Part shown: positions 1 to 5,897 of the stretch, one piece after another | Layout: every line of letters begins with the position of its first letter | Position numbering within the stretch: position 1 is the first letter of the stretch | Source: JBDNJM01 sp041687755 | GTDB taxonomy: Bacteria > Planctomycetota > UBA1135 > GCA-002686595 | Direction: 5' to 3' | DNA: 9,395 bases | NCBI GenBank assembly: GCA_041687755.1 | Contig: JBDNJM010000089.1 | Coordinates: 1-9,395, forward strand | Position numbers and translations under genes: made by a program | Notes under the pieces: model-generated | The model's input: the letters and a program-made list of their open reading frames with translations, nothing else | Database searches by the model: none | Told to the model about the DNA's origin: nothing

Positions 1-82
1 CGACACTGCCAATCTCGCGAGCAAGCCGAATCGCGTCGGTCTTCTGCTCCTCGGTGAATGCTCTTCTCTTCCTTCGGGTCAT
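1..82 (-). CDS. IS3-family transposase OrfA, N-terminal part (partial)
   Basis: The minus strand from ATG at 82 reads MTRRKRRAFTEEQKTDAIR and then LAREIGSV up to the window edge, giving 27 codons with no stop. The basic start followed by FTEEQK-x-(D/E)AIRLA is the first helix of the HTH_Tnp_1 domain of IS3-family OrfA, the helix-turn-helix protein that binds the element's ends. In this family OrfA is usually about 90-100 residues long and is joined to the OrfB DDE integrase by a -1 frameshift. Neither the recognition helix nor OrfB is in the window. An AGGA ribosome-binding site lies 7 bases before the ATG. The next ATG upstream (TCC CGA TGA) runs straight into a stop, which supports the start at 82. 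The identification rests on a short stretch but the motif is characteristic. Confidence 0.8.
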   Translation of the reverse strand, partial: MTRRKRRAFTEEQKTDAIRLAREIGSV

Positions 83-141
83 CGGGACATCCTGGCGCAT
101 CGCGCCTCAGGTGGGGTGTCCACTTTTCCGGGGCAAGGTCA
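1..141 (-). mobile_element. Left end of an IS3-family insertion sequence (cut by window edge)
   Basis: Read on the minus strand, position 141 begins TGACCTTGCCCCGGAAAAG and continues into GTGGACACC. This is the TG-starting, GC-rich tip seen at the ends of many IS3-family elements. The orfA start codon lies 59 bases inside the tip, a normal leader length for this family. The rest of the element, including orfB and the right end, lies outside the window to the left. The tip abuts position 142, where homology to the small secreted-protein gene begins, so the element appears to have landed at that gene's start codon. The 3-4 bp target duplication cannot be seen with only one end. The tip position is inferred from sequence resemblance and the homology break, not from a second inverted repeat. 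Confidence 0.72.
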
Positions 142-618
142 CCGCTCAGCCTTCTGCTGATCGTCCTCACGACGCTCGCTTCCCCCGCTCCAAACCACAG
201 CCTAGAGCCGGCGCCTCAGCTTACCGCGGCTTCGACGCTCGGTCTGGCGGCCGCGCCGCTCGCCTCGCTGCTGCCGCAGGTTCCCGTCCCCCCCGGGACG
301 ACTCCGCCCACCTGTCAGGAACTCCTCGCCCAGATCGCCGCTCTTGAGGCCGAGCTTGCGGAACTCAACGTCGCGGTGAATGCCGCACTGGCAGCGTGGG
401 AAGTAATGTATGGAATCTGAATGAATTCAGGCTGCCTGGACCAAATTCAGTGGGATCTAGACGGGATCAATCCTCCTCCCAGTTTTCCGCCAATGTGCCA
501 AGCGCTGAAAGACGCCAAGGATGCCCTCTGGGAAGCGTATTGGGATTTGTATGATCAGCGCGATGCGAAGGAGCTGGCCCTACAGCAGTTGCTCGGTCTG
601 CTCGCGGTCTACTGCTAA
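142..618 (+). pseudogene. Broken paralogue of the four-cysteine secreted helical-hairpin protein
   Basis: This is a degenerate copy of the gene at 1330-1809, in one frame throughout. Homology starts right after the IS tip: CCG CTC AGC CTT CTG CTG aligns with ATG CTC GAA CTT CTG CTG of the intact copy, so the start codon has been replaced. A second lesion is an in-frame TGA at 418-420, aligning with a Phe codon (residue 96) of the intact paralogue. Reading resumes in the same frame without a gap, and ATG at 421 is simply the next codon. The hydrophobic leader, the LEPAPQLT and PPGTTPPTCQELL segments, all four cysteines and the C-terminal AKELALQQLLGLLAVYC are retained. The two ends are highly similar to the paralogue and the middle is not. 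A reading frame opening with an ATG at 58 runs in from the IS and is probably fortuitous. The 3' half (421-618) could make a 65-residue fragment, but it would have no signal peptide. Confidence 0.8.
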
Positions 619-634
619 CAACCTGGGCCTGAGA

Positions 635-672
635 AACGCGAGGTGGGCAGCAACGGCGGCCCTCCTCGCGTT
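635..672 (+). terminator. Decayed hairpin downstream of the pseudogene
   Basis: Arms 635-651 and 656-672 around a 4-base AACG loop match the hairpin after the intact paralogue but carry two internal mismatches (T644 against T663, A649 against G658). It sits 17 bases past the stop codon of the broken small gene and just before the tail of the methyltransferase fragment. No U-run follows. It is best read as a former terminator decaying with its gene. Confidence 0.5.
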
Positions 673-695
673 CGAGCCTTCCGAAGCCGCCCGGC

Positions 696-1100
696 TCATG
701 CCGGCACGCGCGCCGCAAACAGCAGCGTGCCGCCGGGGCGGCGGTAGCTCGCCGTCGCGCGCTCGAGCCAGATCTGATGAGTCGCAAGCGCCGCTCCGAT
801 GCCGGCGCGAATGCCCACGTGGTCCAGGCCGATGCTCTGGGCCGCTGAGCGTGCGCGGTTGCGGTGCTGCAGGCGGCTGCCGTCGCGTTCGGTGACCGAA
901 GCGGTGATCGGTTGGACCAGGCCGGCGCGGGCGGCCAGGGCGCGGAAGCCCGCGTGACCGATTACGGTGCGGTGGTACTGGGGGATCGCGTGGCCGTGCC
1001 AGCGGGGGGCTAGGCGTTGGCGCCACCAGCTGTCGGCGTTGGGCGTGGTGCCGAGGATCCAGCCGCCGGGGCGCACGAGGCGGGCGGCGCTGGAGGGAAT
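696..1100 (-). pseudogene. C-terminal fragment of the neighbouring SAM methyltransferase (duplicated)
   Basis: The minus strand from about 1100 to the TGA at 696-698 encodes a near-copy of residues ~225-355 of the methyltransferase at 2065-3132. From the VRPGGWILGTTPN segment to the end there are three substitutions (Gly to Ala, Val to Ile, Pro to Thr) and a change from PDGD to PGG that removes one codon. Homology stops at the codons for AARLV. A TAG lies in frame at 1101-1103, so the fragment has no upstream coding extension. It lacks the zinc ribbon, SAM-binding motif I and the acidic loop, so it cannot be an active methyltransferase. A GTG at 1074-1076 could start a 126-residue peptide, but this is simply the Val codon of the parent. 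It lies tail to tail with the broken small gene, the same layout as the intact pair. Confidence 0.85.
700..1094. repeat. Segmental duplication, copy A (395 bp)
   Basis: This segment is a direct repeat of 2069-2466 (398 bp), sharing the methyltransferase 3' end. The copies differ by scattered substitutions and one in-frame 3-base deletion. The left junction lies at GCCGGCAC. To its left, this copy runs straight into the small-gene downstream sequence, whereas copy B carries about 175 extra bases (1894-2068). The right junction falls inside the methyltransferase reading frame, after which the sequences diverge. Confidence 0.85.
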
Positions 1101-1196
1101 CTAGACTGCGGTCCGGGTGACTCGCGTGATCGGGAGCGCCTTCAGGAACGCAGGGCGCGCCGTGTGCTGGGCTCAATCGGTATCGGTACCGACGCA

Positions 1197-1225
1197 TGCC
1201 GCCGCCCTAAACGTCGGGATCGATG
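1197..1225. repeat. 29-bp spacer repeat, copy 1
   Basis: The 29 bases beginning TGCCGCCGCCCTAAACG match 1890-1918 at 26 positions in the same orientation. This copy lies upstream of the intact small gene and the other lies downstream of it. Similarity fades beyond 1225, apart from a shared AAGTTCGA a little further on. It may be a remnant of a longer tandem unit that contained the small gene. Confidence 0.55.
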
Positions 1226-1329
1226 AGTTCTTGAAAGTTCGAGGTCAGATCTGCACGAGTTCCTCGACAGGGCCTTTGGAGGCCGGACACATCGGTTTGG
1301 AGCCTCACCTCGCCTGACCCCTTCGAATC

Positions 1330-1809
1330 ATGCTCGAACTTCTGCTGCTCGCCTTCACGGCGCTCGCTTCCCTCACTTCGGCTGCACCGGACCAGCGCTT
1401 AGAGCCCGCGCCTCAGCTGACCGAGGTCTCGACGCTCGGTCTGGCGACCGTGCCGCTCGCCTCCCTGATGCCGCAAGATCCGTTCCCCCCCGGGACGACT
1501 CCGCCCACCTGCCAGGAACTCCTCGACCAGATCGCCGCCCTCGAGGTCGAGATTGGGCAACTCATGGCCAGGTCGGATGCCGCACACGCAGGATACGAAT
1601 TTCTGCTCGATCTCTTCTACGCGGCGGGTTGCGACGATCCGGTTTGGAATACCGAGTACGGGCCTATTGGTGGTCCGACGCCAGCGTGCCAGTCGCTGTT
1701 GGACGCCGCGCTTGCCCTCCTTGACATGGCTCAGGAAGCATATGAGGAGGCCCAAGCCAAGGAGCTGGCCCTACAGCAGCTGATCGGTCTGCTCGCTGTT
1801 TATTGCTAA
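1330..1809 (+). CDS. Secreted four-cysteine helical-hairpin protein, unknown family
   Basis: This encodes a 159-residue protein of no family I recognise. Residues 1-18 are a hydrophobic leader (MLELLLLAFTALASLTSA) with a plausible signal-peptidase I site before APDQ, although it lacks the usual basic N-terminus. Residues 20-60 are a Pro/Leu/Thr-rich extended segment ending PPGTTPPT. The rest is two Leu/Ala/Glu-rich helical segments, about 61-100 and 120-159, joined by a Gly/Pro loop. The four cysteines are C61, C101, C120 and C159, one at each end of each helix. Spacings of 40 and 39 residues would let an antiparallel hairpin close with C61-C159 and C101-C120 disulfides. That fold is inferred. 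Export to an oxidising compartment fits the cysteines. The start is fixed by an in-frame TGA at 1315-1317, 15 bases upstream; no clear ribosome-binding site is visible. A strong hairpin follows the stop. The broken paralogue at 142-618 keeps all four cysteines, which argues for past selection. Confidence 0.75.
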   Translation: MLELLLLAFTALASLTSAAPDQRLEPAPQLTEVSTLGLATVPLASLMPQDPFPPGTTPPTCQELLDQIAALEVEIGQLMARSDAAHAGYEFLLDLFYAAGCDDPVWNTEYGPIGGPTPACQSLLDAALALLDMAQEAYEEAQAKELALQQLIGLLAVYC

Positions 1810-1825
1810 CACTCGGATCCTGCGA

Positions 1826-1863
1826 AACGCGAGGAGGGCAGCAGCGGCTGCCCTCCTCGCGTT
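1826..1863 (+). terminator. Perfect 17-bp hairpin after the small secreted-protein gene
   Basis: The arms AACGCGAGGAGGGCAGC (1826-1842) and its exact complement (1847-1863) enclose the tetraloop AGCG. The hairpin begins 16 bases after the stop codon. The following CGATTCGTCC is not a real U-run. It may still be an intrinsic terminator of the U-poor kind, an RNA-end stabiliser or a bidirectional terminator, since the methyltransferase converges from the other side, though its stop is about 200 bases away. The same structure, with two mismatches, follows the pseudogene at 635-672. Confidence 0.65.
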
Positions 1864-1889
1864 CGATTCGTCCGACGCCGCTCGACTCG

Positions 1890-1918
1890 TGCCGCCGCCC
1901 GAAACGCCGGGACCGATG
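1890..1918. repeat. 29-bp spacer repeat, copy 2
   Basis: This is the partner of 1197-1225, with 26 of 29 positions shared. It opens the stretch 1890-2064 between the hairpin and the methyltransferase stop, which holds no other gene or structure I can support. Most of this stretch (1894-2068) is missing from the corresponding place in the upstream duplicate. Confidence 0.55.
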
Positions 1919-2064
1919 CGCGGGAGTGTGTTGGCGCAAGTTCGACGACCTCCTGGCCTCCCGGCCTCGTTTGAGCAGGTCGAGCACCGAGCTGAATGCG
2001 GGGCTTCCTACTTGGGGATTGCGGGGCAGGATTGTCGGGATCACTACGACGCGCCGGTCAGCAG

Positions 2065-3132
2065 CTAAGCCGGCACACGCGCCGCAAACAGCAGCGTGTC
2101 GCCGTCGGGGCGGCGGTAGCTCGCCGTGGCGCGCTCGAGCCAGATCTGATGAGGCGCAAGCGCCGCTCCGATGCCGGCGCGAACGCCCACGTGGTCCAGG
2201 CCGATGCTCTGGGCCGCTGAGCGCGCGCGGTTGCGGTGCTGCAGGCGGCTACCGTCGCGTTCGGTGACCGAAGCGGTGATCGGTTGGACCAGGCCGGCGC
2301 GGGCGGCCAGGGCGCGGAAGCCCGCGTGGCCGATGACGGTGCGGTGGTACTGGGGGATCGCGTGGCCGTGCCAGCGGGGGCCTAGGCGTTGGCGCCACCA
2401 GCTGTCGGCGTTGGGCGTGGTGCCGAGGATCCAGCCGCCGGGGCGCACGAGGCGGGCGGCGCCGGATAGGAACTCGACAGGGTCGTCGAAGTGCTCGAGC
2501 AGCTCGAAGGCCGCGATCAGGTGGAAGGGCTGGTCGATGGCCTCGGGGACGGCGTCGAGGGCGTTGCTTTGGACGCAGCGGGCGCCCAGGCCACGGCGGG
2601 CCGCCGAATGGCAGGCGGGGCCGGAGACGTCCACGCCGTAGGCGTCGTGGCCGCGGCGCAGGAGCTGTTGGACGAAGAAGCCCTTGCTGCAGCCGAACTC
2701 GAGGATGCGCAGGTCGTCGGGGTGGCGGAAGTTGACGCCCTCGAGTTGGCCTAGGAGGTGGCTGAAATGATCCAGCTGCATCTCCGAGCGGCGCCGGGCG
2801 CGGATGTCGTGCTCTTCGTCGTGGAAGTAGTAGCCCTCCTGGTAGCTGCCCTCAGGCACGCGGCTGCGGGCCGTCCCGCAGACGCTACAGGCGAGGTAGT
2901 CGGGCCCTAGGAAGCCGGCCTGGGCCTCGGCCGCGCCGCAGCAGGGGCAGCCGGGCTCGAGCGCGGGCTCGGGTCCGCTGTCCCGCTGGGGTCCGCCGCT
3001 GGACTCCAGCAGCAGGGGGGCGCTGGAGCCGTACACGGGACCCGTCTCGGGGGACGAGGCGGGCAGGGCCGCTGCAGGACCGTGGTGGTGGCCAGCGGCT
3101 CGGCGAGATTCGGTGGGGTGAGGGTCGGGCAT
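2065..3132 (-). CDS. Class I SAM-dependent methyltransferase with N-terminal zinc ribbon
   Basis: This probably transfers a methyl group from S-adenosylmethionine to a small molecule, sugar or glycan. Taking ATG at 3132 gives 355 residues; a TTG three codons upstream (3141) is less likely. Residues 1-60 are Pro/Ala/Ser-rich with no recognisable domain and could be partly untranslated. Next comes a CxxC...CxxC zinc ribbon (C62, C65, C82, C85), then a Tyr/His-rich linker (SYQEGYYFHDEEHD). Methyltransferase motif I is ILEFGCSKGFF (143-153), the acidic residue after strand 2 is D168 in GVDVS, and motif IV is FELLEHFDDP (209-218). RPGGWILGTTPN follows, as in Methyltransf_23-type proteins. Zinc-ribbon methyltransferases of this sort are common in O-antigen and exopolysaccharide loci. 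The sugar-nucleotide genes diverge from it across 3133-3481, which fits that role, but the substrate cannot be told. The 3' third is duplicated at 696-1100. Confidence 0.85.
   Translation of the reverse strand: MPDPHPTESRRAAGHHHGPAAALPASSPETGPVYGSSAPLLLESSGGPQRDSGPEPALEPGCPCCGAAEAQAGFLGPDYLACSVCGTARSRVPEGSYQEGYYFHDEEHDIRARRRSEMQLDHFSHLLGQLEGVNFRHPDDLRILEFGCSKGFFVQQLLRRGHDAYGVDVSGPACHSAARRGLGARCVQSNALDAVPEAIDQPFHLIAAFELLEHFDDPVEFLSGAARLVRPGGWILGTTPNADSWWRQRLGPRWHGHAIPQYHRTVIGHAGFRALAARAGLVQPITASVTERDGSRLQHRNRARSAAQSIGLDHVGVRAGIGAALAPHQIWLERATASYRRPDGDTLLFAARVPA
2069..2466. repeat. Segmental duplication, copy B (398 bp, inside the intact methyltransferase gene)
   Basis: This is the parental partner of 700-1094. 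It spans the last four bases before the methyltransferase stop region through codon ~225. The repeat is direct, so recombination between the two copies would delete the intact small gene and join the pseudogene side to the complete methyltransferase gene. Confidence 0.85.
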
Positions 3133-3481
3133 CGGTGGCAAGGGCGGGGGCAGGGCAGCCGCTGAGACGGGCCAGCTATGTGTTCATCGGCGGGCCTGCC
3201 TCTGCTCCCTTAGGTCCTGGTGCAGGAGTAGGGAGTGCTCCTGCTTGGCGTCCCCGCCGGTGACCCAAGGGACAGATTCGGAAGAACCCGAGGCCTGTGG
3301 CAGTGCTGGGACGGGGGGCGCCGGAGGCCGCATGGGCGTCCAGGAGGTCGTTCAGGTCTGGGGGGTGCCTGCCCGATGCGGAGGTTGTCCGGAGACGCGT
3401 CTAGCGGCCCCCGACTCGTCTCGTCCGCGATGGCCCGCTCCCGGAGCCTCGCCCGCCCCGGTCCCTCAGCCTCTCTTGCAC
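3133..3481. other. Divergent intergenic region between methyltransferase and epimerase
   Basis: These 349 bases separate two divergently read genes and should hold promoters for both. I see no confident -35/-10 pair. The epimerase frame stays open back to 3245 (ATT GGC-type context, non-ATG start) and would add 79 residues rich in Gly, Pro, Ser and Glu. That extension sits before the canonical Rossmann start and has no domain character, so I treat it as non-coding. The only clear structure is the inverted repeat at 3222-3244. Confidence 0.6.
3222..3244. promoter_or_regulatory. Inverted repeat, possible operator
   Basis: Perfect 7-base arms GCAGGAG (3222-3228) and CTCCTGC (3238-3244) flank a 9-base centre. 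The repeat lies in the divergent region, about 90 bases before the methyltransferase start and about 240 before the epimerase start. The size suits a dimeric regulator, but short palindromes are frequent by chance in such G+C-rich DNA. Confidence 0.25.
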
Positions 3482-4558
3482 ATGACTTCACTGAACGATC
3501 GCACTGCTCTCGTCGCCGGCGGCGGCGGCTTTATCGGTGGCCACCTGGTCGAGCGCCTGCTCAGCCTGGGGTACGGCAAGGTGCGGGCAGTGGACATCAA
3601 GCCGTTTGAGGAGTGGTACCAATTCCACGAGGGCGCGCACAACGTGACCGCCGACCTGCGCGAGTTGGACGCCTGCCGACGCGCCTCCGAAGGCGCGACC
3701 GACGTGTTCAATCTGGCCTGTGACATGGGCGGCATGGGCTTTATCGAGAAGCACAGGGCCGAGTGCATGATCAGCGTGCTGATCAACACGCATCTGCTGA
3801 TGGCGGCGAAGGATGCAGGCGTCCAGCGCTACTTCTACGCCTCCTCCGCCTGCGTCTACAACGCGACCAAGCAGGTCGACGCCGACGTGACCGCGCTGCG
3901 CGAGGAGGACGCCTATCCGGCCCTCGCCGAGGATGGCTACGGCTGGGAAAAGCTGTTCAGCGAGCGCATGTGCCGTCACTTCCGCGAGGACTTCGGCCTG
4001 CGCACGCGCGTCGCGCGCTTCCACAACGTCTACGGTCCCGACGGCACCTGGGAAGGCGGACGCGAAAAAGCTCCCGCGGCGATCTGCCGCAAGGTGCTCG
4101 AGGCCAAGCTCTCCGGTGGCGACGACATCGAGATCTGGGGCGACGGGGAGCAGACCCGCAGCTTTATGTACATCGACGACTGCATCGACGGCATCCTGAT
4201 GCTGCACGACGGGCACTTCGAAGACCCGATCAACCTTGGCTCGTCGGAGCTGGTGAGCATCAACCAGCTCGTGGAACTCGCGGAGAGCTTCGAGGGCTTC
4301 AGTTTGGAGCGCCGCCATGATCTAGACGCGCCGAAGGGCGTGCGCGGGCGCAACAGCGACAACGCGCTGATCCAAAAGGAATACAGCTGGGAGCCGAGCA
4401 TCTCGCTAGCCGACGGCCTGCGTCAGACCTACGACTGGATCGCAGGTCAGATGGCGGCGAAGGTGGGGGCGGCTCTGCCGGCCGGGAACTCCAAGACCTC
4501 GAACACGGGAACGGCGTGCGCTTCCTCTTCGTCAACCAGTACTACTGGCCGGATGTAG
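3482..4558 (+). CDS. GDP-mannose 3,5-epimerase-like NAD-dependent sugar epimerase
   Basis: This is an extended short-chain dehydrogenase/reductase of 358 residues. The NAD-binding site is GGGGFIGG (13-20) with D38 at the end of strand 2. The sequence then follows the GDP-mannose 3,5-epimerase family closely: NLACDMGGMGFIEKH (77-91), YASSACVY (119-126), YGWEK (153-157), RFHNVYGPDGTW with GGREKAPAA (179-200), WGDGEQTRSFMYIDD, and GVRGRNSDNALI near the end. By comparison with the plant enzyme, C124 and K196 are the expected acid/base pair, with Y153 and K157 the SDR catalytic residues; all are present. The expected reaction converts GDP-D-mannose to GDP-L-galactose and/or GDP-L-gulose. I chose ATG 3482 because it sits right before the Rossmann strand; no clear ribosome-binding site is visible. 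The last ~25 residues, a Ser/Thr-rich tail, run past the usual family end and overlap the next gene by 43 bases. Confidence 0.9.
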   Translation: MTSLNDRTALVAGGGGFIGGHLVERLLSLGYGKVRAVDIKPFEEWYQFHEGAHNVTADLRELDACRRASEGATDVFNLACDMGGMGFIEKHRAECMISVLINTHLLMAAKDAGVQRYFYASSACVYNATKQVDADVTALREEDAYPALAEDGYGWEKLFSERMCRHFREDFGLRTRVARFHNVYGPDGTWEGGREKAPAAICRKVLEAKLSGGDDIEIWGDGEQTRSFMYIDDCIDGILMLHDGHFEDPINLGSSELVSINQLVELAESFEGFSLERRHDLDAPKGVRGRNSDNALIQKEYSWEPSISLADGLRQTYDWIAGQMAAKVGAALPAGNSKTSNTGTACASSSSTSTTGRM

Positions 4559-5805
4559 CGAGCACGGGCCAGCACCTGACCGACCTGGCCGAGCACTTGG
4601 CTGCGGCCGGTCACGAGGTGCAGGTCCTGTGCTCGGCCGGCAACTACCTCGGCGGTGAGGGCTCGACGCCCGCCGTGGAAGACCACGAAGGCGTAGAGAT
4701 CCGGCGCGTGCGCGGCACGCGGCTGGGTCAGCGCGGCTCGCGGCTGGGCCGCATCGTGGACTACGCGGCGTTCCACTGCATGGCGGGCCTGCGCACCGTG
4801 TTCGCGCGGCGCGCGGACGTCGTGGTCACGCTGACGACGCCGCCGCTGTTGGGGCTGTGGGGCGCGCTCGCGGCGCGGCTGCGGCGCACGCGGCACGTGA
4901 ACTTCGTGATGGATCTGCACCCCGACGCCGAGTTCGCGGCGGGCATGCTCAAGCGGACGTCCTTGCTCGGGCGACTGCTCGAGGGCCTGAATGCCTTCGC
5001 TCTGCGGGCGGCGGACCTGAACGTCTGCCTGGGGCCTTACCAGGGCGCGCGGGTGCTCGCGAAGGGCGTTGGCTGCGACCGGGTGGCCGAGATTCCGATC
5101 TGGAGTGATGGTCAAGAAATCAACCCGATCGACTTCGATCGGCACCTGACGCGCGAGCGCAACGGCTGGGGCGACAAGTTCGTGGTGCTCTACTCGGGCA
5201 ACGCGGGCCTGGTGCACCGCTTCGACGAGATCCTGGAGGCCGCGCAGCGCCTCGAGCTGCGCGCCCCGGACGTGCTGTTCTGTTTCCAAGGCGGGGGCCC
5301 TCGCCGGGCAGAGATCCAGGCCTTCGTCGAGCGCCACGGCCTGAAGAACGTCGAGCTGCGGCCGTACGTGGAGCGCTCGGAGCTCTCCAATGCCCTGTCC
5401 GCGGCCGACTGCCACTTCATGAGCCTCGAGCCCGCGCAGACCGGCATCGCCGTGCCCGGCAAACTTCAGGGCATCCTCGCCGCGGGCCGGCCGGTGTTGT
5501 TCACCGGGGCGGAGCGCTGCGAGTCCGCCGACTGGATTCGCGCCGCTGGCGCGGGTCGCGCGTTTGGCGTGGACGACGTGGACGGGCTGATCGGAGCGAT
5601 CCTCGAGTGGCGCGCCGACGCGCAGCTCGTGGTCGAGCTGGGCGCGCGGGCAAGGGACTACTTCGACGCCAACTTCGAGCGCGAGCTGTGCTGCGAGGCC
5701 TGGCGCGAAGTGCTCGAGCGCACGGCCCAGGGCCTGTTGCCGGGTACCGAGCCGGCTGACGGGGAGGACTCTGAAGCCAAGCGAGTTCCCCGCAGGGCGG
5801 CCTGA
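4516..5805 (+). CDS. GT-B fold glycosyltransferase, family GT4-like (WcaI type)
   Basis: This 429-residue cytoplasmic enzyme is expected to transfer a sugar from a nucleotide donor to a growing polysaccharide or lipid-linked acceptor. The N-terminal half has the GT-B acceptor-domain start RFLFVNQYYWPDVASTGQ (2-19), followed by LAEHLAAAGHEVQVLCS. The C-terminal donor domain begins near residue 223 (VVLYSGNAGLVHRFDEIL) and includes FCFQGGGPRR, the ELRPYVERSEL segment and PAQTGIAVPGKLQGILAAGRP (~305-325), which corresponds to the glutamate-containing nucleotide-sugar loop of GT4 enzymes. This layout resembles WcaI and related colanic-acid or capsule transferases. Donor and acceptor cannot be told. 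The start is GTG 4516, inside the epimerase gene, immediately before the first beta-strand; the 43-base overlap suggests translational coupling. The last 25 residues are a charged tail. Confidence 0.85.
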   Translation: MRFLFVNQYYWPDVASTGQHLTDLAEHLAAAGHEVQVLCSAGNYLGGEGSTPAVEDHEGVEIRRVRGTRLGQRGSRLGRIVDYAAFHCMAGLRTVFARRADVVVTLTTPPLLGLWGALAARLRRTRHVNFVMDLHPDAEFAAGMLKRTSLLGRLLEGLNAFALRAADLNVCLGPYQGARVLAKGVGCDRVAEIPIWSDGQEINPIDFDRHLTRERNGWGDKFVVLYSGNAGLVHRFDEILEAAQRLELRAPDVLFCFQGGGPRRAEIQAFVERHGLKNVELRPYVERSELSNALSAADCHFMSLEPAQTGIAVPGKLQGILAAGRPVLFTGAERCESADWIRAAGAGRAFGVDDVDGLIGAILEWRADAQLVVELGARARDYFDANFERELCCEAWREVLERTAQGLLPGTEPADGEDSEAKRVPRRAA

Positions 5806-5840
5806 GCCCGCTTCGGACGGGTCTGCAGCCCAGAGGCTTT

Positions 5841-5893
5841 CGCGGATGGCGTTGGAGAGGTGAGAATCTGTAGAGCGGAGCTTCGCATCCGCG
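5841..5893. promoter_or_regulatory. Spaced inverted repeat just before the membrane-anchored protein gene
   Basis: The 8-base arms CGCGGATG (5841-5848) and CATCCGCG (5886-5893) are exact complements separated by 37 bases. The right arm ends 4 bases before the ATG at 5898. In RNA this could fold over the translation start region. It fills most of the 92-base gap after the glycosyltransferase. The functional meaning is uncertain and could be chance. Confidence 0.25.
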
Positions 5894-5897
5894 CTGC

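Noticed and set aside
58..141. Coding start of the first small gene at ATG 58
   Set aside because: These bases belong to the insertion sequence (antisense to its orfA and leader); the frame is only joined to the small gene by the insertion.
580..1197. Minus-strand 205-residue frame overlapping the methyltransferase fragment
   Set aside because: It is a different frame from the true methyltransferase homology and has an Arg/Pro-rich shadow composition.
1232..1260. TTGAAA as a -35 box for the small gene
   Set aside because: No acceptable -10 sequence lies at the right spacing.
1271..1284. GGCCT-TTGG-AGGCC hairpin upstream of the intact small gene
   Set aside because: A 5-bp stem is too short to separate from chance in this G+C-rich sequence and has no counterpart at the other copy.
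3245..3481. N-terminal extension of the epimerase
   Set aside because: The extra 79 residues are Gly/Pro/Ser-rich without any domain, and the family's Rossmann start falls right after the ATG at 3482.
3488..4318. Minus-strand 276-residue frame antisense to the epimerase
   Set aside because: The plus strand carries every GDP-mannose 3,5-epimerase motif; the antisense product has no recognisable domain.
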